From Streptomyces sp. TLI_171 (lineage in GTDB: Bacteria; Actinomycetota; Actinomycetes; Streptomycetales; Streptomycetaceae), in the NCBI RefSeq assembly GCF_003610255.1, contig NZ_RAPS01000001.1, positions 868,001 through 932,000 of the forward strand: a stretch of DNA of 64,000 bases. The letters are read 5' to 3'. Positions 50,712 through 59,279 of this stretch are shown here, piece by piece; the first letter of the stretch is position 1, and each line of letters opens with the position of its first letter. The notes beneath the pieces were generated by a model. That model ran no database searches, was not told where the DNA came from, and worked only from the letters and a program-made list of their open reading frames with translations. The translations under genes were made by a program, and so were the position numbers.

Positions 50712-53630
50712 GTGTCCCTGCCCGACCTGTCCCGTCGCCGGCTGCTCCAGGCCACCACCGCCGGCGCGCTCACCCTCGCCGTCGGCGCCCAGGCCGTCAC
50801 CGCGAGCGCCGCGGCGGCGGCCACCGCCGACCCGTACGACGCGCTGCGGCTGCGCTGGCTGGCGCTGCTCACCGGCACCGGGTTCGACCCGGCGGCGGAG
50901 CCGTTCGCCACCGCGCTGCGCGGGCTGGGCGACCGGGCACGGGCGCAGCAGCAGACGATGGCCCCGGCGGCGGGGTCGCTCTGGCCGGACCTGCCGCTGG
51001 GGTCGGTGTCGGCGAACATCACCGGCAGTTTCGTGCGGCTGCGGACCATGGCGCTGGCCTGGGCGCAGCCGGGGACGGGTCTGACGGGTGACGCCGCGCT
51101 GGGTGCGGCGGTGGGTACGGGCCTGGACCATCTGGTGGCGACGGCGTACACGGCGACCGCGACGGCGTACGACAACTGGTGGGACTGGCAGATCGGTTCG
51201 CCGCAGGCGCTGCTGGACGCCGCGGTGCTGGCCTTCCCGCTGCTGACGGCGACCCAGTTGGCGTCCTACGGTGCGGCGGTGGACCGGTCGGTGCCGGATT
51301 CCCGGGTGGCGGCGTACTCGGGGACGAGCACGGGCGCGAACCGGGTGGACCTGTGCCGGGTGCTGGCGCTGCGCGGGGTGCTGGGCCGGAGTTCGGCGAA
51401 GCTGGCGACGGCGGCGGGGGCGCTGTCGCCGGTGTTCCCGTTCGTGCTGACGGGTGACGGGCTGTACCCGGACGGGTCCTTCGTGCAGCACACCTGGGTG
51501 CCGTACACGGGCTCGTACGGGGAGGTGCTGCTGGGCGGGTTGAGCCGGTTGTTCGCGCTGTTGGCGGGGTCGGCGTGGGAGGTGGTGGATCCGCAGCGGC
51601 AGAACGTGTTCGACGCGGTCGATTCGGCGTACGCGCCGTTCCTGTTCAACGGGTTGGTGATGGACGCGGTGAGCGGCCGGGCGATCAGCCGGGGGCTGCA
51701 GCGTTCGGACCTGCTGCACCTGCAGCAGGACGACCACGGGCGCGGCCACACGATCATCGGCCACATCCTGCGGCTGGCGGAGTCGGGGGCGGCTCCGGCG
51801 GGGCAGTCGGCGGCGTGGCGGGCGGCGGTGAAGGGCTGGATCGCCCGGGACTACTACCGCCCGTACCTGTCGGACGCGGCTGTGGACGTGCCGGAACTGG
51901 CCCGGGCGCAGGGCCTGTTGGCGGACGGCGCGGTGACGGCGGCGCCGGAGCCGGTGGGGGCGCGGGTGTTCGCGATGGACCGGGCGGTGGTGCGCCGGGC
52001 GGGCTGGGCGGCGGCGGTGTCGATGTGTTCGGCGCGCACCACGTTCTACGAGACCGGCAACGGGGAGAACCTGCGTGGCTGGCACACCAACAGCGGTCTG
52101 CTGTCCTGGTGGAACGCCACCACGGGCAACGGGCAGTACGCGGACGCGTTCTGGCCGACGGTGAACCCGTACCGGCTGCCGGGCACCACGGTGTCCACCA
52201 AGGCGCTGGCGGACGCGGCGGGCGGCGCATGGGGCACGGCCCGCCCGGACAGCGTGTGGGCGGGCGGGGCGAGCGACGGCACGTACGCGGCGCTGGGCCA
52301 GGCGGTGCGCGGGCTGTCCTCGACCTTGACGGGCTGGAAGTCCTGGTTCCTGCTGGACGATTCGGTGGTCTGCCTGGGCGCGGGGCTGAGCTGCGCCGAC
52401 GGGGTGCCGGTCGAGACGGTGGTGGACAACCGGAACCTGGGCGCGTCGGGGACCCACGCACTGACGGTGGACGGGGTGGTGCAGCCCGCCACCTTGGGCT
52501 GGTCGCAGCAGTTCACCGGGGCGCGGTCGATCGCGCTGGCGGGTTTCGGCGGGTACGTGTTCCCGGGCGGCGCGACCGTGCGGGCGCTGCGCGAGGCCCG
52601 GAGCGGCAGTTGGCACGACGTCAACTTCGGCGGCACGACGGACGTGTTGACCCGCCGGTACCTGACGCTCTGGTTCGATCACGGCACCGACCCGTCGGGT
52701 GCCTCGTACGCGTACCTGCTGCTGCCGGGCGCGGACGCCGCCACGACGGCCGCCCGGGCGGCGTCGCCGACCGTCACGGTGCTCGCCAACTCGGCTTCGG
52801 TGCAGGCGGTTTCGGATGCGGCTTCGGGAGTGACGGCGGCGAACTTCCGGGTGGCGGGCAGTGTCGGCGGGATCACCGTGTCGGCGCCCTGCTCGGTGCT
52901 GGTGCGGGAGAGCGGGGGCGTGCTGACCGTGGCGGTGGCCGACCCGTCGCGCACGGCGGCCGTCGTGCAGGTGACGGTGGACCGGCCGGGGTACGTGTCG
53001 GCCGATGCCGCGGCCGGTGTGAGCGTGCTGGCGGCGGGCCCGTCGGTGCGGCTGCTGGCGGAGCTCGGCGGGACCCAGGGGGCGAGCCGCACGGTGACGC
53101 TGCGTCGGTCCGGGTCGGCGGCGGCTGCGAGCGCGGTGCTGCTGGCGCCCGTCCAGGACACGTATCTGCGGGACGGCTCGTACGCCGACGCCAACTACGG
53201 GACGGCGACGGTGCTGACGGTGAAGAACACGAACACCGCCGGCTCCGGCTATTCGCGGCGGGCACTGCTGGGCTTCGACACCTCGCAGGTGGCGGGACCG
53301 GTGCGGCGGGCGGTGCTGTGGGTGCACGGGGCGGTGGCGGACTCGGGCGGCACGGAGACCGACCTGCAGGCGTTCGCCACCGCGGCGGACGCCTGGCAGG
53401 AGACCGCCGCCACCTGGAACCGCTCCCCCGCGCCGGGCGCGGCCCTGGGCGCCGGCCGGATCTCCACCGCCGCGGACTGGGTGGCGCTGGACGTGACGGC
53501 GGCGGTCTCCGCGTCCTCGCTGCTGACCTTGACGGTCGGTCAGTCGGCCGGCCGGGTGGGCCTGGCGGTGAACCTGAACAGCCGGGAGAACCCGGCGTTC
53601 CCGCCGGTGCTGCAGGTGGTCACGGACTGA
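50712..53630 (+). CDS. Secreted polysaccharide lyase family 8 (hyaluronate/chondroitin/xanthan lyase type)
   Basis: A 972-aa protein. A twin-arginine signal (SRRRLLQATTAGALTLAVGA) is followed by Ala-rich cleavage text near residue 35. The (alpha/alpha) toroid carries YDNWWDWQIGSPQALLD (catalytic Asn region, about residue 154) and DGSFVQHTWVPYTGSYGE (catalytic His/Tyr, about residue 258). A beta-sandwich follows, with ETGNGENLRGWHTNSGLLSW. The last 160 residues form a DNRLRE/CBM-like domain (DTYLRDGSYADANYGTATVL). It cleaves uronic-acid polysaccharides outside the cell by beta-elimination. GTG at 50712 has GGAGG upstream. Three LacI-type operators imply induction by a sugar. Confidence 0.92.
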   Translation: MSLPDLSRRRLLQATTAGALTLAVGAQAVTASAAAAATADPYDALRLRWLALLTGTGFDPAAEPFATALRGLGDRARAQQQTMAPAAGSLWPDLPLGSVSANITGSFVRLRTMALAWAQPGTGLTGDAALGAAVGTGLDHLVATAYTATATAYDNWWDWQIGSPQALLDAAVLAFPLLTATQLASYGAAVDRSVPDSRVAAYSGTSTGANRVDLCRVLALRGVLGRSSAKLATAAGALSPVFPFVLTGDGLYPDGSFVQHTWVPYTGSYGEVLLGGLSRLFALLAGSAWEVVDPQRQNVFDAVDSAYAPFLFNGLVMDAVSGRAISRGLQRSDLLHLQQDDHGRGHTIIGHILRLAESGAAPAGQSAAWRAAVKGWIARDYYRPYLSDAAVDVPELARAQGLLADGAVTAAPEPVGARVFAMDRAVVRRAGWAAAVSMCSARTTFYETGNGENLRGWHTNSGLLSWWNATTGNGQYADAFWPTVNPYRLPGTTVSTKALADAAGGAWGTARPDSVWAGGASDGTYAALGQAVRGLSSTLTGWKSWFLLDDSVVCLGAGLSCADGVPVETVVDNRNLGASGTHALTVDGVVQPATLGWSQQFTGARSIALAGFGGYVFPGGATVRALREARSGSWHDVNFGGTTDVLTRRYLTLWFDHGTDPSGASYAYLLLPGADAATTAARAASPTVTVLANSASVQAVSDAASGVTAANFRVAGSVGGITVSAPCSVLVRESGGVLTVAVADPSRTAAVVQVTVDRPGYVSADAAAGVSVLAAGPSVRLLAELGGTQGASRTVTLRRSGSAAAASAVLLAPVQDTYLRDGSYADANYGTATVLTVKNTNTAGSGYSRRALLGFDTSQVAGPVRRAVLWVHGAVADSGGTETDLQAFATAADAWQETAATWNRSPAPGAALGAGRISTAADWVALDVTAAVSASSLLTLTVGQSAGRVGLAVNLNSRENPAFPPVLQVVTD

Positions 53631-53652
53631 GCGCCGCCGCGCCGGGTGGTGG

Positions 53653-53976
53653 TCAGACGGCGTCCTGGACCGGCAGCGCCGCGACGGTCGGGTGGTCCTT
53701 GGGGATCAGGCCGAGCTTCGCGCTGCTGCCGGGGGCGCCGAGGTCGTCGAAGAACTCGGCGTTGGCGGTGTTGAACTGCCGCCATTCGTCCGGGGTGTCG
53801 TCCTCGAAGTAGATCGCCTCCACGGGGCAGACCGGCTCGCACGCCCCGCAGTCGATGCACTCGTCGGGGTGGATGTACAGCATCCGCTCCCCCTCGTAGA
53901 TGCAGTCGACGGGGCAGTCGTCGATGCAGGCCTTGTCCTTGACGTCCACGCAGGGCAGAGCGATGACGTAGGTCAT
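53653..53976 (-). CDS. fdxA: Ferredoxin (7Fe-8S type, FdxA-like)
   Basis: A 107-aa ferredoxin with two cluster motifs: CVDVKDKACIDDCPVDCIYE (the first with altered spacing, consistent with a [3Fe-4S] site) and CIDCGACEPVCPVEAIYFED ([4Fe-4S]), the usual actinobacterial FdxA length. It transfers electrons to cytochromes P450 or other oxidoreductases. ATG at 53976 has AGGAGG eight bases upstream; the frame to 54039 is rejected. It is divergent from soxR with a SoxR box between them, so it may be induced by redox-cycling compounds. Confidence 0.93.
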   Translation of the reverse strand: MTYVIALPCVDVKDKACIDDCPVDCIYEGERMLYIHPDECIDCGACEPVCPVEAIYFEDDTPDEWRQFNTANAEFFDDLGAPGSSAKLGLIPKDHPTVAALPVQDAV

Positions 53977-54033
53977 CGGGCGCCCCTCCTCTCCGGGTGG
54001 GTGCTGTCCGTTCCGACGCAGCCGAACGTAGGG

Positions 54034-54051
54034 CCTCAAGTAAGGTTGAGG
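54034..54051. promoter_or_regulatory. SoxR box
   Basis: CCTCAAGTAAGGTTGAGG: 6-bp arms CCTCAA/TTGAGG match the known SoxR-binding consensus (CCTCAAGTTAACTTGAGG type). It lies 18 bases upstream of the soxR ATG and 58 bases upstream of fdxA, so it can control soxR and perhaps the ferredoxin. Confidence 0.85.
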
Positions 54052-54068
54052 TCAACAGGAGGCTCGAC

Positions 54069-54530
54069 ATGACGGGTGACCGGTCCGGCGAGGTCGCCGC
54101 CCCGGACGACTGGCTGAGCATCGGCGAGGTCAGCGCGCGGACGGGCGCGGCGGTGTCGGCGCTGCGGTTCTACGAGGAGCTGGGCCTGATCGCCTCCGAG
54201 CGGGACGGGCGCAACCAGCGCCGCTATCCGCGGCACATGCTGCGCCGGGTCGCGCTGGTGTCGGTGGCGAAGCGGATCGGCATCCCGTTGCAGGACCTGC
54301 GGGAGGCGTTCGCCGACGTGCCGCTGGACCGGCCGCCGAGCCACCAGGAGTGGCAGCGCGCCTCGCGCGGCTGGAAGCTCCGGCTGGAGGAGCGCCGGCA
54401 GACCATCGAGCGGCTGGAGGCCGAGCTGACGGGGTGCATCGGCTGCGGCTGCCTGTCGATGAAGGCGTGCGCGCTGCTGAACCCGGGCGACACGCTGGCC
54501 GAGGACGGCGTCGGCCCGCGGCGGCTCTGA
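54069..54530 (+). CDS. soxR: Redox-sensing regulator SoxR
   Basis: A 153-aa MerR-family protein: helix-turn-helix LSIGEVSARTGAAVSALRFY, dimerisation helix, and the [2Fe-2S]-binding cluster GCIGCGCLSMKACALLNPGD (four cysteines, residues about 118-130). In streptomycetes SoxR is oxidised by redox-active antibiotics and activates a small regulon of oxidoreductases and pumps. ATG at 54069 has AGGAGG six bases upstream and its own SoxR box just before, suggesting autoregulation. Confidence 0.95.
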   Translation: MTGDRSGEVAAPDDWLSIGEVSARTGAAVSALRFYEELGLIASERDGRNQRRYPRHMLRRVALVSVAKRIGIPLQDLREAFADVPLDRPPSHQEWQRASRGWKLRLEERRQTIERLEAELTGCIGCGCLSMKACALLNPGDTLAEDGVGPRRL

Positions 54531-54562
54531 CCGGCCGACGGTGCGCTCCTCCCGGTCTGCGG

Positions 54563-55006
54563 TCAGCTCGCCCGGTCGTGCAGGCGCAGCAGCAGGGCGT
54601 GCAGGGTGGCGCGTTCGGCGGGGTCGAGGGGGGCGAGGACGGCGTCCTGGACGGTGCGGGCCTCGGCCTGGAGGGCGGCCAGCCGGGTGTGGCCGGCGGG
54701 GGTGAGGGTCAGGGTGAGGCGGCGGCGGTCGGCGGGGTCGCGGGTGCGGTCGAGCCAGCCGCGGGCGGCGAGCAGGTCGGCGGCCTTGGCGAGGTCGCTG
54801 GGGTCGAGGCGGAGGCGGTCGGCGAGCTCACGCTGGGTGTGCGGGCCGAGGTCGGCGAGGGCGGCGAGCGCGGCGTGGTGGTGCAGCCGCAGTCCGTCGG
54901 CGGCCAGGCGTTCGGCAAGGCGGGCGCGGGCGTCCTTGCCGGTGCGGGAGAGCAGATAGGTCGTCAGCTCGACGAGGGAGGGCGGGGCTTGGTGGGGTTC
55001 GGCCAT
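54563..55006 (-). CDS. MarR-family transcriptional regulator
   Basis: A 147-aa winged-helix regulator: HHHAALAALADLGPHTQREL, ADRLRLDPSDLAKAADLLAA (recognition helix) and RGWLDRTRDPADRRRLTLTL (wing). It is divergent from the VOC gene. A -10 box TAGTAT on the minus strand (55013-55018) ends seven bases before the ATG, so its message is probably leaderless. A 14-bp palindrome overlaps that -10 box, implying autorepression and control of the VOC gene. Confidence 0.92.
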   Translation of the reverse strand: MAEPHQAPPSLVELTTYLLSRTGKDARARLAERLAADGLRLHHHAALAALADLGPHTQRELADRLRLDPSDLAKAADLLAARGWLDRTRDPADRRRLTLTLTPAGHTRLAALQAEARTVQDAVLAPLDPAERATLHALLLRLHDRAS

Positions 55007-55016
55007 GCCCCCATAC

Positions 55017-55030
55017 TAGGTCCCGACCTA
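55017..55030. promoter_or_regulatory. MarR-type operator in the divergent marR/VOC promoter
   Basis: TAGGTCCCGACCTA, perfect 6-bp arms. It overlaps the marR -10 box (55013-55018, minus) and the VOC -10 box TATAGT (55029-55034, plus). A second repeat, TGGGT/ACCCA, follows at 55034-55047. Confidence 0.6.
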
Positions 55031-55070
55031 TAGTGGGTATACACCCATGATTTCCGTCTCGGGAGGTTCC

Positions 55071-55475
55071 ATGGACGCGCTCCACCCCCGCCTGCTGGTC
55101 GCCGACTTCGCGGCCTGCTTCGCCTTCTACGACGCGGCGCTGCCGCCGCTGCTCGGCGCCCGCCGGGTGCAGGGCGGCCCGGCGGGCCCCTACGCCCACT
55201 GGGACGTGGACGAGCAGGCCGTCCTGACCCTGTTCGACCGCGCCGCGATGGCGCAGGCCCTGGGCGCCGACCCGGCCCCCGCGGGTGCGCCGCCGGCGGA
55301 CACCGCGATGTTCGTCTGCCGGGTGGCCGATGTGGACGCCGCGTACGCGCTGGCACTGAACAGCGGCGGGACGGCCGTACTGGCGCCGACCGACCGGCCG
55401 GAGTGGGGGGCGAACCTGCGCACGGCCCACCTGCGCGACCCGGACGGCACGCTGATCGAGTTTCAGTCGTACTGA
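55071..55475 (+). CDS. VOC-family protein (glyoxalase/bleomycin-resistance fold)
   Basis: A 134-aa protein: HPRLLVADFAACFAFYDAAL at the start, AMFVCRVADVDAAYALALNS in the middle and LRDPDGTLIEFQSY at the end, the typical paired beta-alpha-beta-beta-beta modules of the vicinal oxygen chelate fold. The terminal Glu is a metal ligand in enzymatic members. The role may be detoxification or small-molecule binding under the adjacent MarR regulator. ATG at 55071 has GGGAGG five bases upstream; the longer frame from 55047 is not needed. Confidence 0.88.
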   Translation: MDALHPRLLVADFAACFAFYDAALPPLLGARRVQGGPAGPYAHWDVDEQAVLTLFDRAAMAQALGADPAPAGAPPADTAMFVCRVADVDAAYALALNSGGTAVLAPTDRPEWGANLRTAHLRDPDGTLIEFQSY

Positions 55476-55503
55476 CGGACCGTCGGATCAGTACGCTGGC
55501 CGG

Positions 55504-56133
55504 GTGTGCTGGAGCGCGGAGGCCGACCTGGTCGCGGGCAGCGTCGTCGCGGCGGTCGGCGTGGCCGCGGTGGTGCGCGCCGGGGCGAGCCGGCGGCTGC
55601 CACTGGCGGCGCTGCCGCTGCTGCTGGGCGTGCACCAGCTGGTGGAGGCGGGCGTCTGGTCCGGCTGGGCGTGGGCCCGCACGGCGTGGGCGGTGATCGC
55701 GCTGCCGCTGCTGCCGCTGTACGTCCCGACGGCGGTGTGGTGCGCGACCCGCCGCCGTTCGGCCGCGGCCTTCACCGCCCTGGGCGCGGTCGTCGCGCTC
55801 GCCCTGACGGCAGCCCTGGTCCGGCACCCGGTCACCGCGCAGGTGCACGGCCACACCCTCGGCTACGCCGTGGGGATCCCGGCGGCCGGCCTGCTGCTGG
55901 CGGGCTACCTGCTCGCCACCCTGGGATCGCTGCTCTGCTCCGGCGACGGCCGCCTGCGGCTGCTCGGGTGGATCACCGGCCTGGGCGCGCTCGCCTGTGC
56001 GCTGCTGTGGCGACTGGCGTTCGTCTCCACCTGGTGCGCGCTGGCCGCCGTCGCCTCGGTGGTGCTGCTGACCTGGGCCCGGCCACCGGCCCCCGGACGG
56101 AGCGTCAGCCCGCCCGCTCCACCTGGTCGATGA
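55504..56133 (+). CDS. DUF6629 family membrane protein
   Basis: A 209-aa integral membrane protein with about six or seven hydrophobic helices, starting MCWSAEADLVAGSVVAAVGV, the hallmark of this family, with LLLGVHQLVEAGVWSGWAWA in helix 2-3 and CSGDGRLRLLGWITGLGALA later. Function unknown. The GTG start at 55504 lies 28 bases after the VOC gene, so the two may be co-transcribed. The 3' end overlaps the convergent HxlR-peroxiredoxin gene by 29 bases. Confidence 0.8.
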   Translation: MCWSAEADLVAGSVVAAVGVAAVVRAGASRRLPLAALPLLLGVHQLVEAGVWSGWAWARTAWAVIALPLLPLYVPTAVWCATRRRSAAAFTALGAVVALALTAALVRHPVTAQVHGHTLGYAVGIPAAGLLLAGYLLATLGSLLCSGDGRLRLLGWITGLGALACALLWRLAFVSTWCALAAVASVVLLTWARPPAPGRSVSPPAPPGR

Positions 56134-57001
56134 GCGCCAGCGCGTCCTGCACCGAGCCGCCGGGGTCGGGCACGGGGTAGAGCACGCCGCGCACGGTGCG
56201 GGTGGCGTCGATCAGCAGGGTGAGGCGCTTGAGCCGGTCCGCGCCGCCCGCCCGGAAGGTCGGCAGGCGCAGCGCCCCGGCCAGCCGCAGGGCGGCGTCG
56301 GACAGCAGCGGGAACGGGATGCCCTGGTGGGCGGCGAACGCGGCCTGCTGGTCGGGGCGCTGGGTGGAGACGCCGTGGACGGTGGCGCCCCGGGCCGTGA
56401 AGTCGGCGAGCCGGTCGCGGTAGGTGCAGGACTCCAGGGTGCAGCCGACGGTGCCGGGGATCTGGTCCCAGCCGGGCGGGTAGCCCTGGGTGCCGGGGGC
56501 GTACGCGCCGGGGAAGCAGTAGAGCACCGTCCAGGGGGTGCCGGCGACCGGGTCGGCGAGCGCCGGGTGGGCGCTCTCGGAGGCGGCGGGCAGGGCGAGT
56601 TCGGGGACCTTGGCGCCGATCAGGGCGTGCACCCGGCGGCTCTCGGCGGAGTCGGGTGCGGTGGTCGCGGTGAGGGTGCCGTCGCCGAGCAGGTGGCGGC
56701 CGCCCCAGTCCTGCAGGGCCACCAGCACGGGCAGCAGGCCCCAGCCCTTCTCGGTCAAGTGGTAGGCGTAGCGCGGCGGGTGGGCGTGGTAAAGGCGCTT
56801 CTCGACCACGCCGTCCTCGACCAGGGCGCGCAGCCGCGCGGTGAGCACCTTGCGGCTGATGCCGAGCGCCTCGTGCAGGGCGTCGAACTGGTGGGTGCCG
56901 CCGGCCAGGTCGCGGACCAGCAGCAGCGTCCACCAGTCGCCGACCACGGACAGCGCCTGGGCGATGGAGCAGTCGGTGTCGCCGACGTCGGTGTAGCGCA
57001 T
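56105..57001 (-). CDS. HxlR-type regulator fused to a peroxiredoxin-like domain
   Basis: A 298-aa protein. Residues 1-110 form an HxlR winged helix: DCSIAQALSVVGDWWTLLLV, FDALHEALGISRKVLTARLR and YHLTEKGWGLLPVL. Residues 130-295 form a thioredoxin-fold peroxiredoxin domain with the peroxidatic pair GTVGCTLESCTYRDRLADFT and QGIPFPLLSDAALRLAGALR. The fusion suggests direct sensing of peroxide or another thiol-reactive signal by the regulator. ATG at 57001 has AAGG upstream. It is divergent from an MFS gene across a 25-bp palindrome. Confidence 0.88.
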   Translation of the reverse strand: MRYTDVGDTDCSIAQALSVVGDWWTLLLVRDLAGGTHQFDALHEALGISRKVLTARLRALVEDGVVEKRLYHAHPPRYAYHLTEKGWGLLPVLVALQDWGGRHLLGDGTLTATTAPDSAESRRVHALIGAKVPELALPAASESAHPALADPVAGTPWTVLYCFPGAYAPGTQGYPPGWDQIPGTVGCTLESCTYRDRLADFTARGATVHGVSTQRPDQQAAFAAHQGIPFPLLSDAALRLAGALRLPTFRAGGADRLKRLTLLIDATRTVRGVLYPVPDPGGSVQDALALIDQVERAG

Positions 57002-57038
57002 GGGACCACCTTGCCACTCGGGGGCCCGCACCTCCTAT

Positions 57039-57063
57039 AGTGAGTTCCCATAGGGGACTCACT
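57039..57063. promoter_or_regulatory. 25-bp operator between hxlR-prx and MFS genes
   Basis: Inverted repeat with 11-bp arms (AGTGAGTTCCC and GGGGACTCACT, one mismatch) around ATA. It overlaps a plus-strand -10-like TATAGT (57036-57041) and sits 22 bases before the MFS start, ideal for repression by the HxlR fusion protein. Confidence 0.75.
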
Positions 57064-57084
57064 AGCTCTCACCTGGGGGGACGT

Positions 57085-58353
57085 ATGACCACCACCATCA
57101 CCGACCCGGCCCTTCGCGCGCCCACCGGCGGCGGCCCGGCCGCCGCGTTCTGGCGCTACTGGACGGCCTCCACCGTCAGCGGCCTCGGCGACGCCGTCAC
57201 CACCGTCGCCCTGCCGCTGACCGCCGTGACCGTGCTGCACGCCACCGGCCTGCAGGTCGGCCTGGTCACCGCCGCGGGCTTCGCGGCCTGGCTGCTGATC
57301 GGCCTGCCCGCGGGCGTGCTGGTGCAGCGGCTGCCGCTGCGCGGCGCCCAGATCGCCATGGACCTGCTGCGGGCCGCGGCCATCGGCTCCGTCCCGCTCG
57401 CCGCCGCGCTCGGCGCGCTGACCCTGCCGCACCTGGTGGTCGCCGCCCTGCTGACCGGCCTGGCGAGCGTGGTCTTCGACGTCGGCAACGCGACCTTCCT
57501 GCCCACCGTCGTCCCCCGCGAGCAGCTGACCGCCCGCAACAGCCTCACCTCCGCCACCCACTCGGTGAACCAGCTGGCCGGGCCCTCGCTCGGCGGCGCC
57601 CTGGTCCAACTCCTCGGCGCGGCCACGGCGCTGGTCGTCGACGCGGTCAGCTTCCTGCTCTCGGCCGCCCTGCTGCGCACCCTGCCCCGCCCGGCTGCCG
57701 CCCGCCCCGCGCCCGACGCCCCGCAGTCGGTGACCGCGCAGATCCGCGAGGGCTGGCAGTACGTCACCCGGCACCCGGTGCTGCGCCCGTGCGTGGCCGA
57801 GGCCACCCTGGTCAACTTCGTCTGCGGCGCGCTGATGGCCGTCGTCCCGCTGTTCCTGGTCCGCACCCTGCACGCCCCGGCCGGCCTGGTCGGCGTCCTG
57901 ATGGCCACCGAGGGCGCGGGCAGCCTGCTCGGCGCGGCCCTCACCCCCCGGCTCGGCGCCCGCCTCGGCAGCGCCCGGGCCCTGCTCCACGGTTCGGTGG
58001 CGGGCGTGCTGACCGCGCCGCTGATGGCGCTCGCCTCCGACGGTGCCGGGCTGCTGCTGTTCGCGCTCGGCAACGCCGGGTTCGGCGCGTCCGTGGTGGT
58101 GCTGAGCATCCTCACCCGGACGCACCGGCAGAGCACCGTCCCCGCCGAGCTGCTGCCCCGGGTGATGGCCACCGTCCGCTTCGTCTCCTGGGGTGCGATC
58201 CCGATCGGCGCGCTCGCCGCCGGCGCCGCCGCCTCGCTCTGGGACCCCCGCACCGCGCTCGCCGCGGCCTGCGCGCTCACCGTCCTCTCGCCGGTCCTGC
58301 TGTTCTGCTCCCCGCTGCGCACCGTGCGCCGCCTGGAGGACCTGACGGCCTGA
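57085..58353 (+). CDS. MFS transporter (DHA3/enterobactin-exporter-like, 12 TM)
   Basis: A 422-aa membrane protein with about 12 helices: TVSGLGDAVTTVALPLTAVT in helix 1, LIGLPAGVLVQRLPLRGAQI (loop 2-3 motif), SLTSATHSVNQLAGPSLGGA in helix 5 and QIREGWQYVTRHPVLRPCVA in the central loop. This pattern is typical of DHA3-type exporters (MefA/EntS-like) for macrolides or siderophores. ATG at 57085 follows GGGGGG. The operator upstream and the divergent HxlR-peroxiredoxin gene suggest induction by the signal that regulator senses. Confidence 0.9.
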   Translation: MTTTITDPALRAPTGGGPAAAFWRYWTASTVSGLGDAVTTVALPLTAVTVLHATGLQVGLVTAAGFAAWLLIGLPAGVLVQRLPLRGAQIAMDLLRAAAIGSVPLAAALGALTLPHLVVAALLTGLASVVFDVGNATFLPTVVPREQLTARNSLTSATHSVNQLAGPSLGGALVQLLGAATALVVDAVSFLLSAALLRTLPRPAAARPAPDAPQSVTAQIREGWQYVTRHPVLRPCVAEATLVNFVCGALMAVVPLFLVRTLHAPAGLVGVLMATEGAGSLLGAALTPRLGARLGSARALLHGSVAGVLTAPLMALASDGAGLLLFALGNAGFGASVVVLSILTRTHRQSTVPAELLPRVMATVRFVSWGAIPIGALAAGAAASLWDPRTALAAACALTVLSPVLLFCSPLRTVRRLEDLTA

Positions 58354-58360
58354 CGGGCAC

Positions 58361-59185
58361 TCAGGACGGCAGCCGCACGAAGCTCCGCCCCGCGTCCAGC
58401 AGCCGCGGCAGCGCCTGCGCGTAGCCCGCCGCCGTCCCGGAACCCGGATGATTGAAGTGGCTGATCACCACCGAACCGGGCGCGGCAGCGGCCACCGCCG
58501 AGGCGACCTGCCCGGCGGTGAAGGTCGCGCCGGCGTCCCCGTTGACCGCGAACCCGGCCACCCGCTCCCCCAGCTCGCCGACCAGCCGCACCGCGACCTC
58601 GTCGTAGTGCGCCGTCCCCGAGCGGAACCAGCGCGGCGGGCGCCCGAGCAGCGCCGCCAGCTTCGCCCGGTTGCCCGCCACCTCCTCGTACGCGGCGGCC
58701 GGGTCCGCCGTCCCGGTGATGCCGTACGCCGAACGGCCCGTCACCGACAGCGGGCGGTGCGCGGTGCCGTGGTTGCCGATCTCGAACAGCCGGTCCGCCG
58801 CCAGCTCCCCGAACGGCCCCGGGTTGGCGTCCACCCAGCGGGCGTTCAGGAACAGCGTGGCGGGCACGCCGTGGCGGCGCAGCACGCCGATCAGCTCCTC
58901 GTCGTAGCCGTCGCCGCCGGGCCCGCCGCAGGCGTCGAAGGTCAGCGCCAGCGCACCGTCCGGCACCGTCGCCTCCACGCCCGGCAGGTCCGTCCCCCAC
59001 AGCCGGGGCGCCTGACCGGCGTACCGGGCCAGCACCTGCTCCCGGGTCGGCGGCGCGGGCGGGGCCACCGCGGCCGGCGCCGCCGGCGCCGCCACCGCTG
59101 ACGGCGCGTCAGCCGGGCGCCCCGGCGCGGCGCAGCCCGCCGCCAGTGAGACCGCCGCCGCCAGTACCGTCCGCCGTCCGAGCAC
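58361..59185 (-). CDS. Lipoprotein polysaccharide deacetylase (NodB-like)
   Basis: A 274-aa protein. The signal peptide ends in the lipobox LAAGC (Cys near residue 18), so it should be anchored to the outer face of the membrane. The NodB domain has ALALTFDACGGPGGDGYDEE (motif 1, with an Ala in place of the second Asp of TFDD), EIGNHGTAHRPL (motif 2, HxxxH), WFRSGTAHYDEVAVRL (motif 3), SVVISHFNHPGSGTAAGY (motif 5). It probably deacetylates cell-wall or extracellular sugars. GTG at 59185 has GAGGAG upstream. It is divergent from the antiporter gene. Confidence 0.88.
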   Translation of the reverse strand: MLGRRTVLAAAVSLAAGCAAPGRPADAPSAVAAPAAPAAVAPPAPPTREQVLARYAGQAPRLWGTDLPGVEATVPDGALALTFDACGGPGGDGYDEELIGVLRRHGVPATLFLNARWVDANPGPFGELAADRLFEIGNHGTAHRPLSVTGRSAYGITGTADPAAAYEEVAGNRAKLAALLGRPPRWFRSGTAHYDEVAVRLVGELGERVAGFAVNGDAGATFTAGQVASAVAAAAPGSVVISHFNHPGSGTAAGYAQALPRLLDAGRSFVRLPS

Positions 59186-59279
59186 GCTGTCGCTCCTCGC
59201 CGTCCACCGTGATCACCGTGAGCACCGCCACGAGTGTCACTTCCCGGCCGCGCCGGTGCCATCTGCGAAGCTCGGCCGT

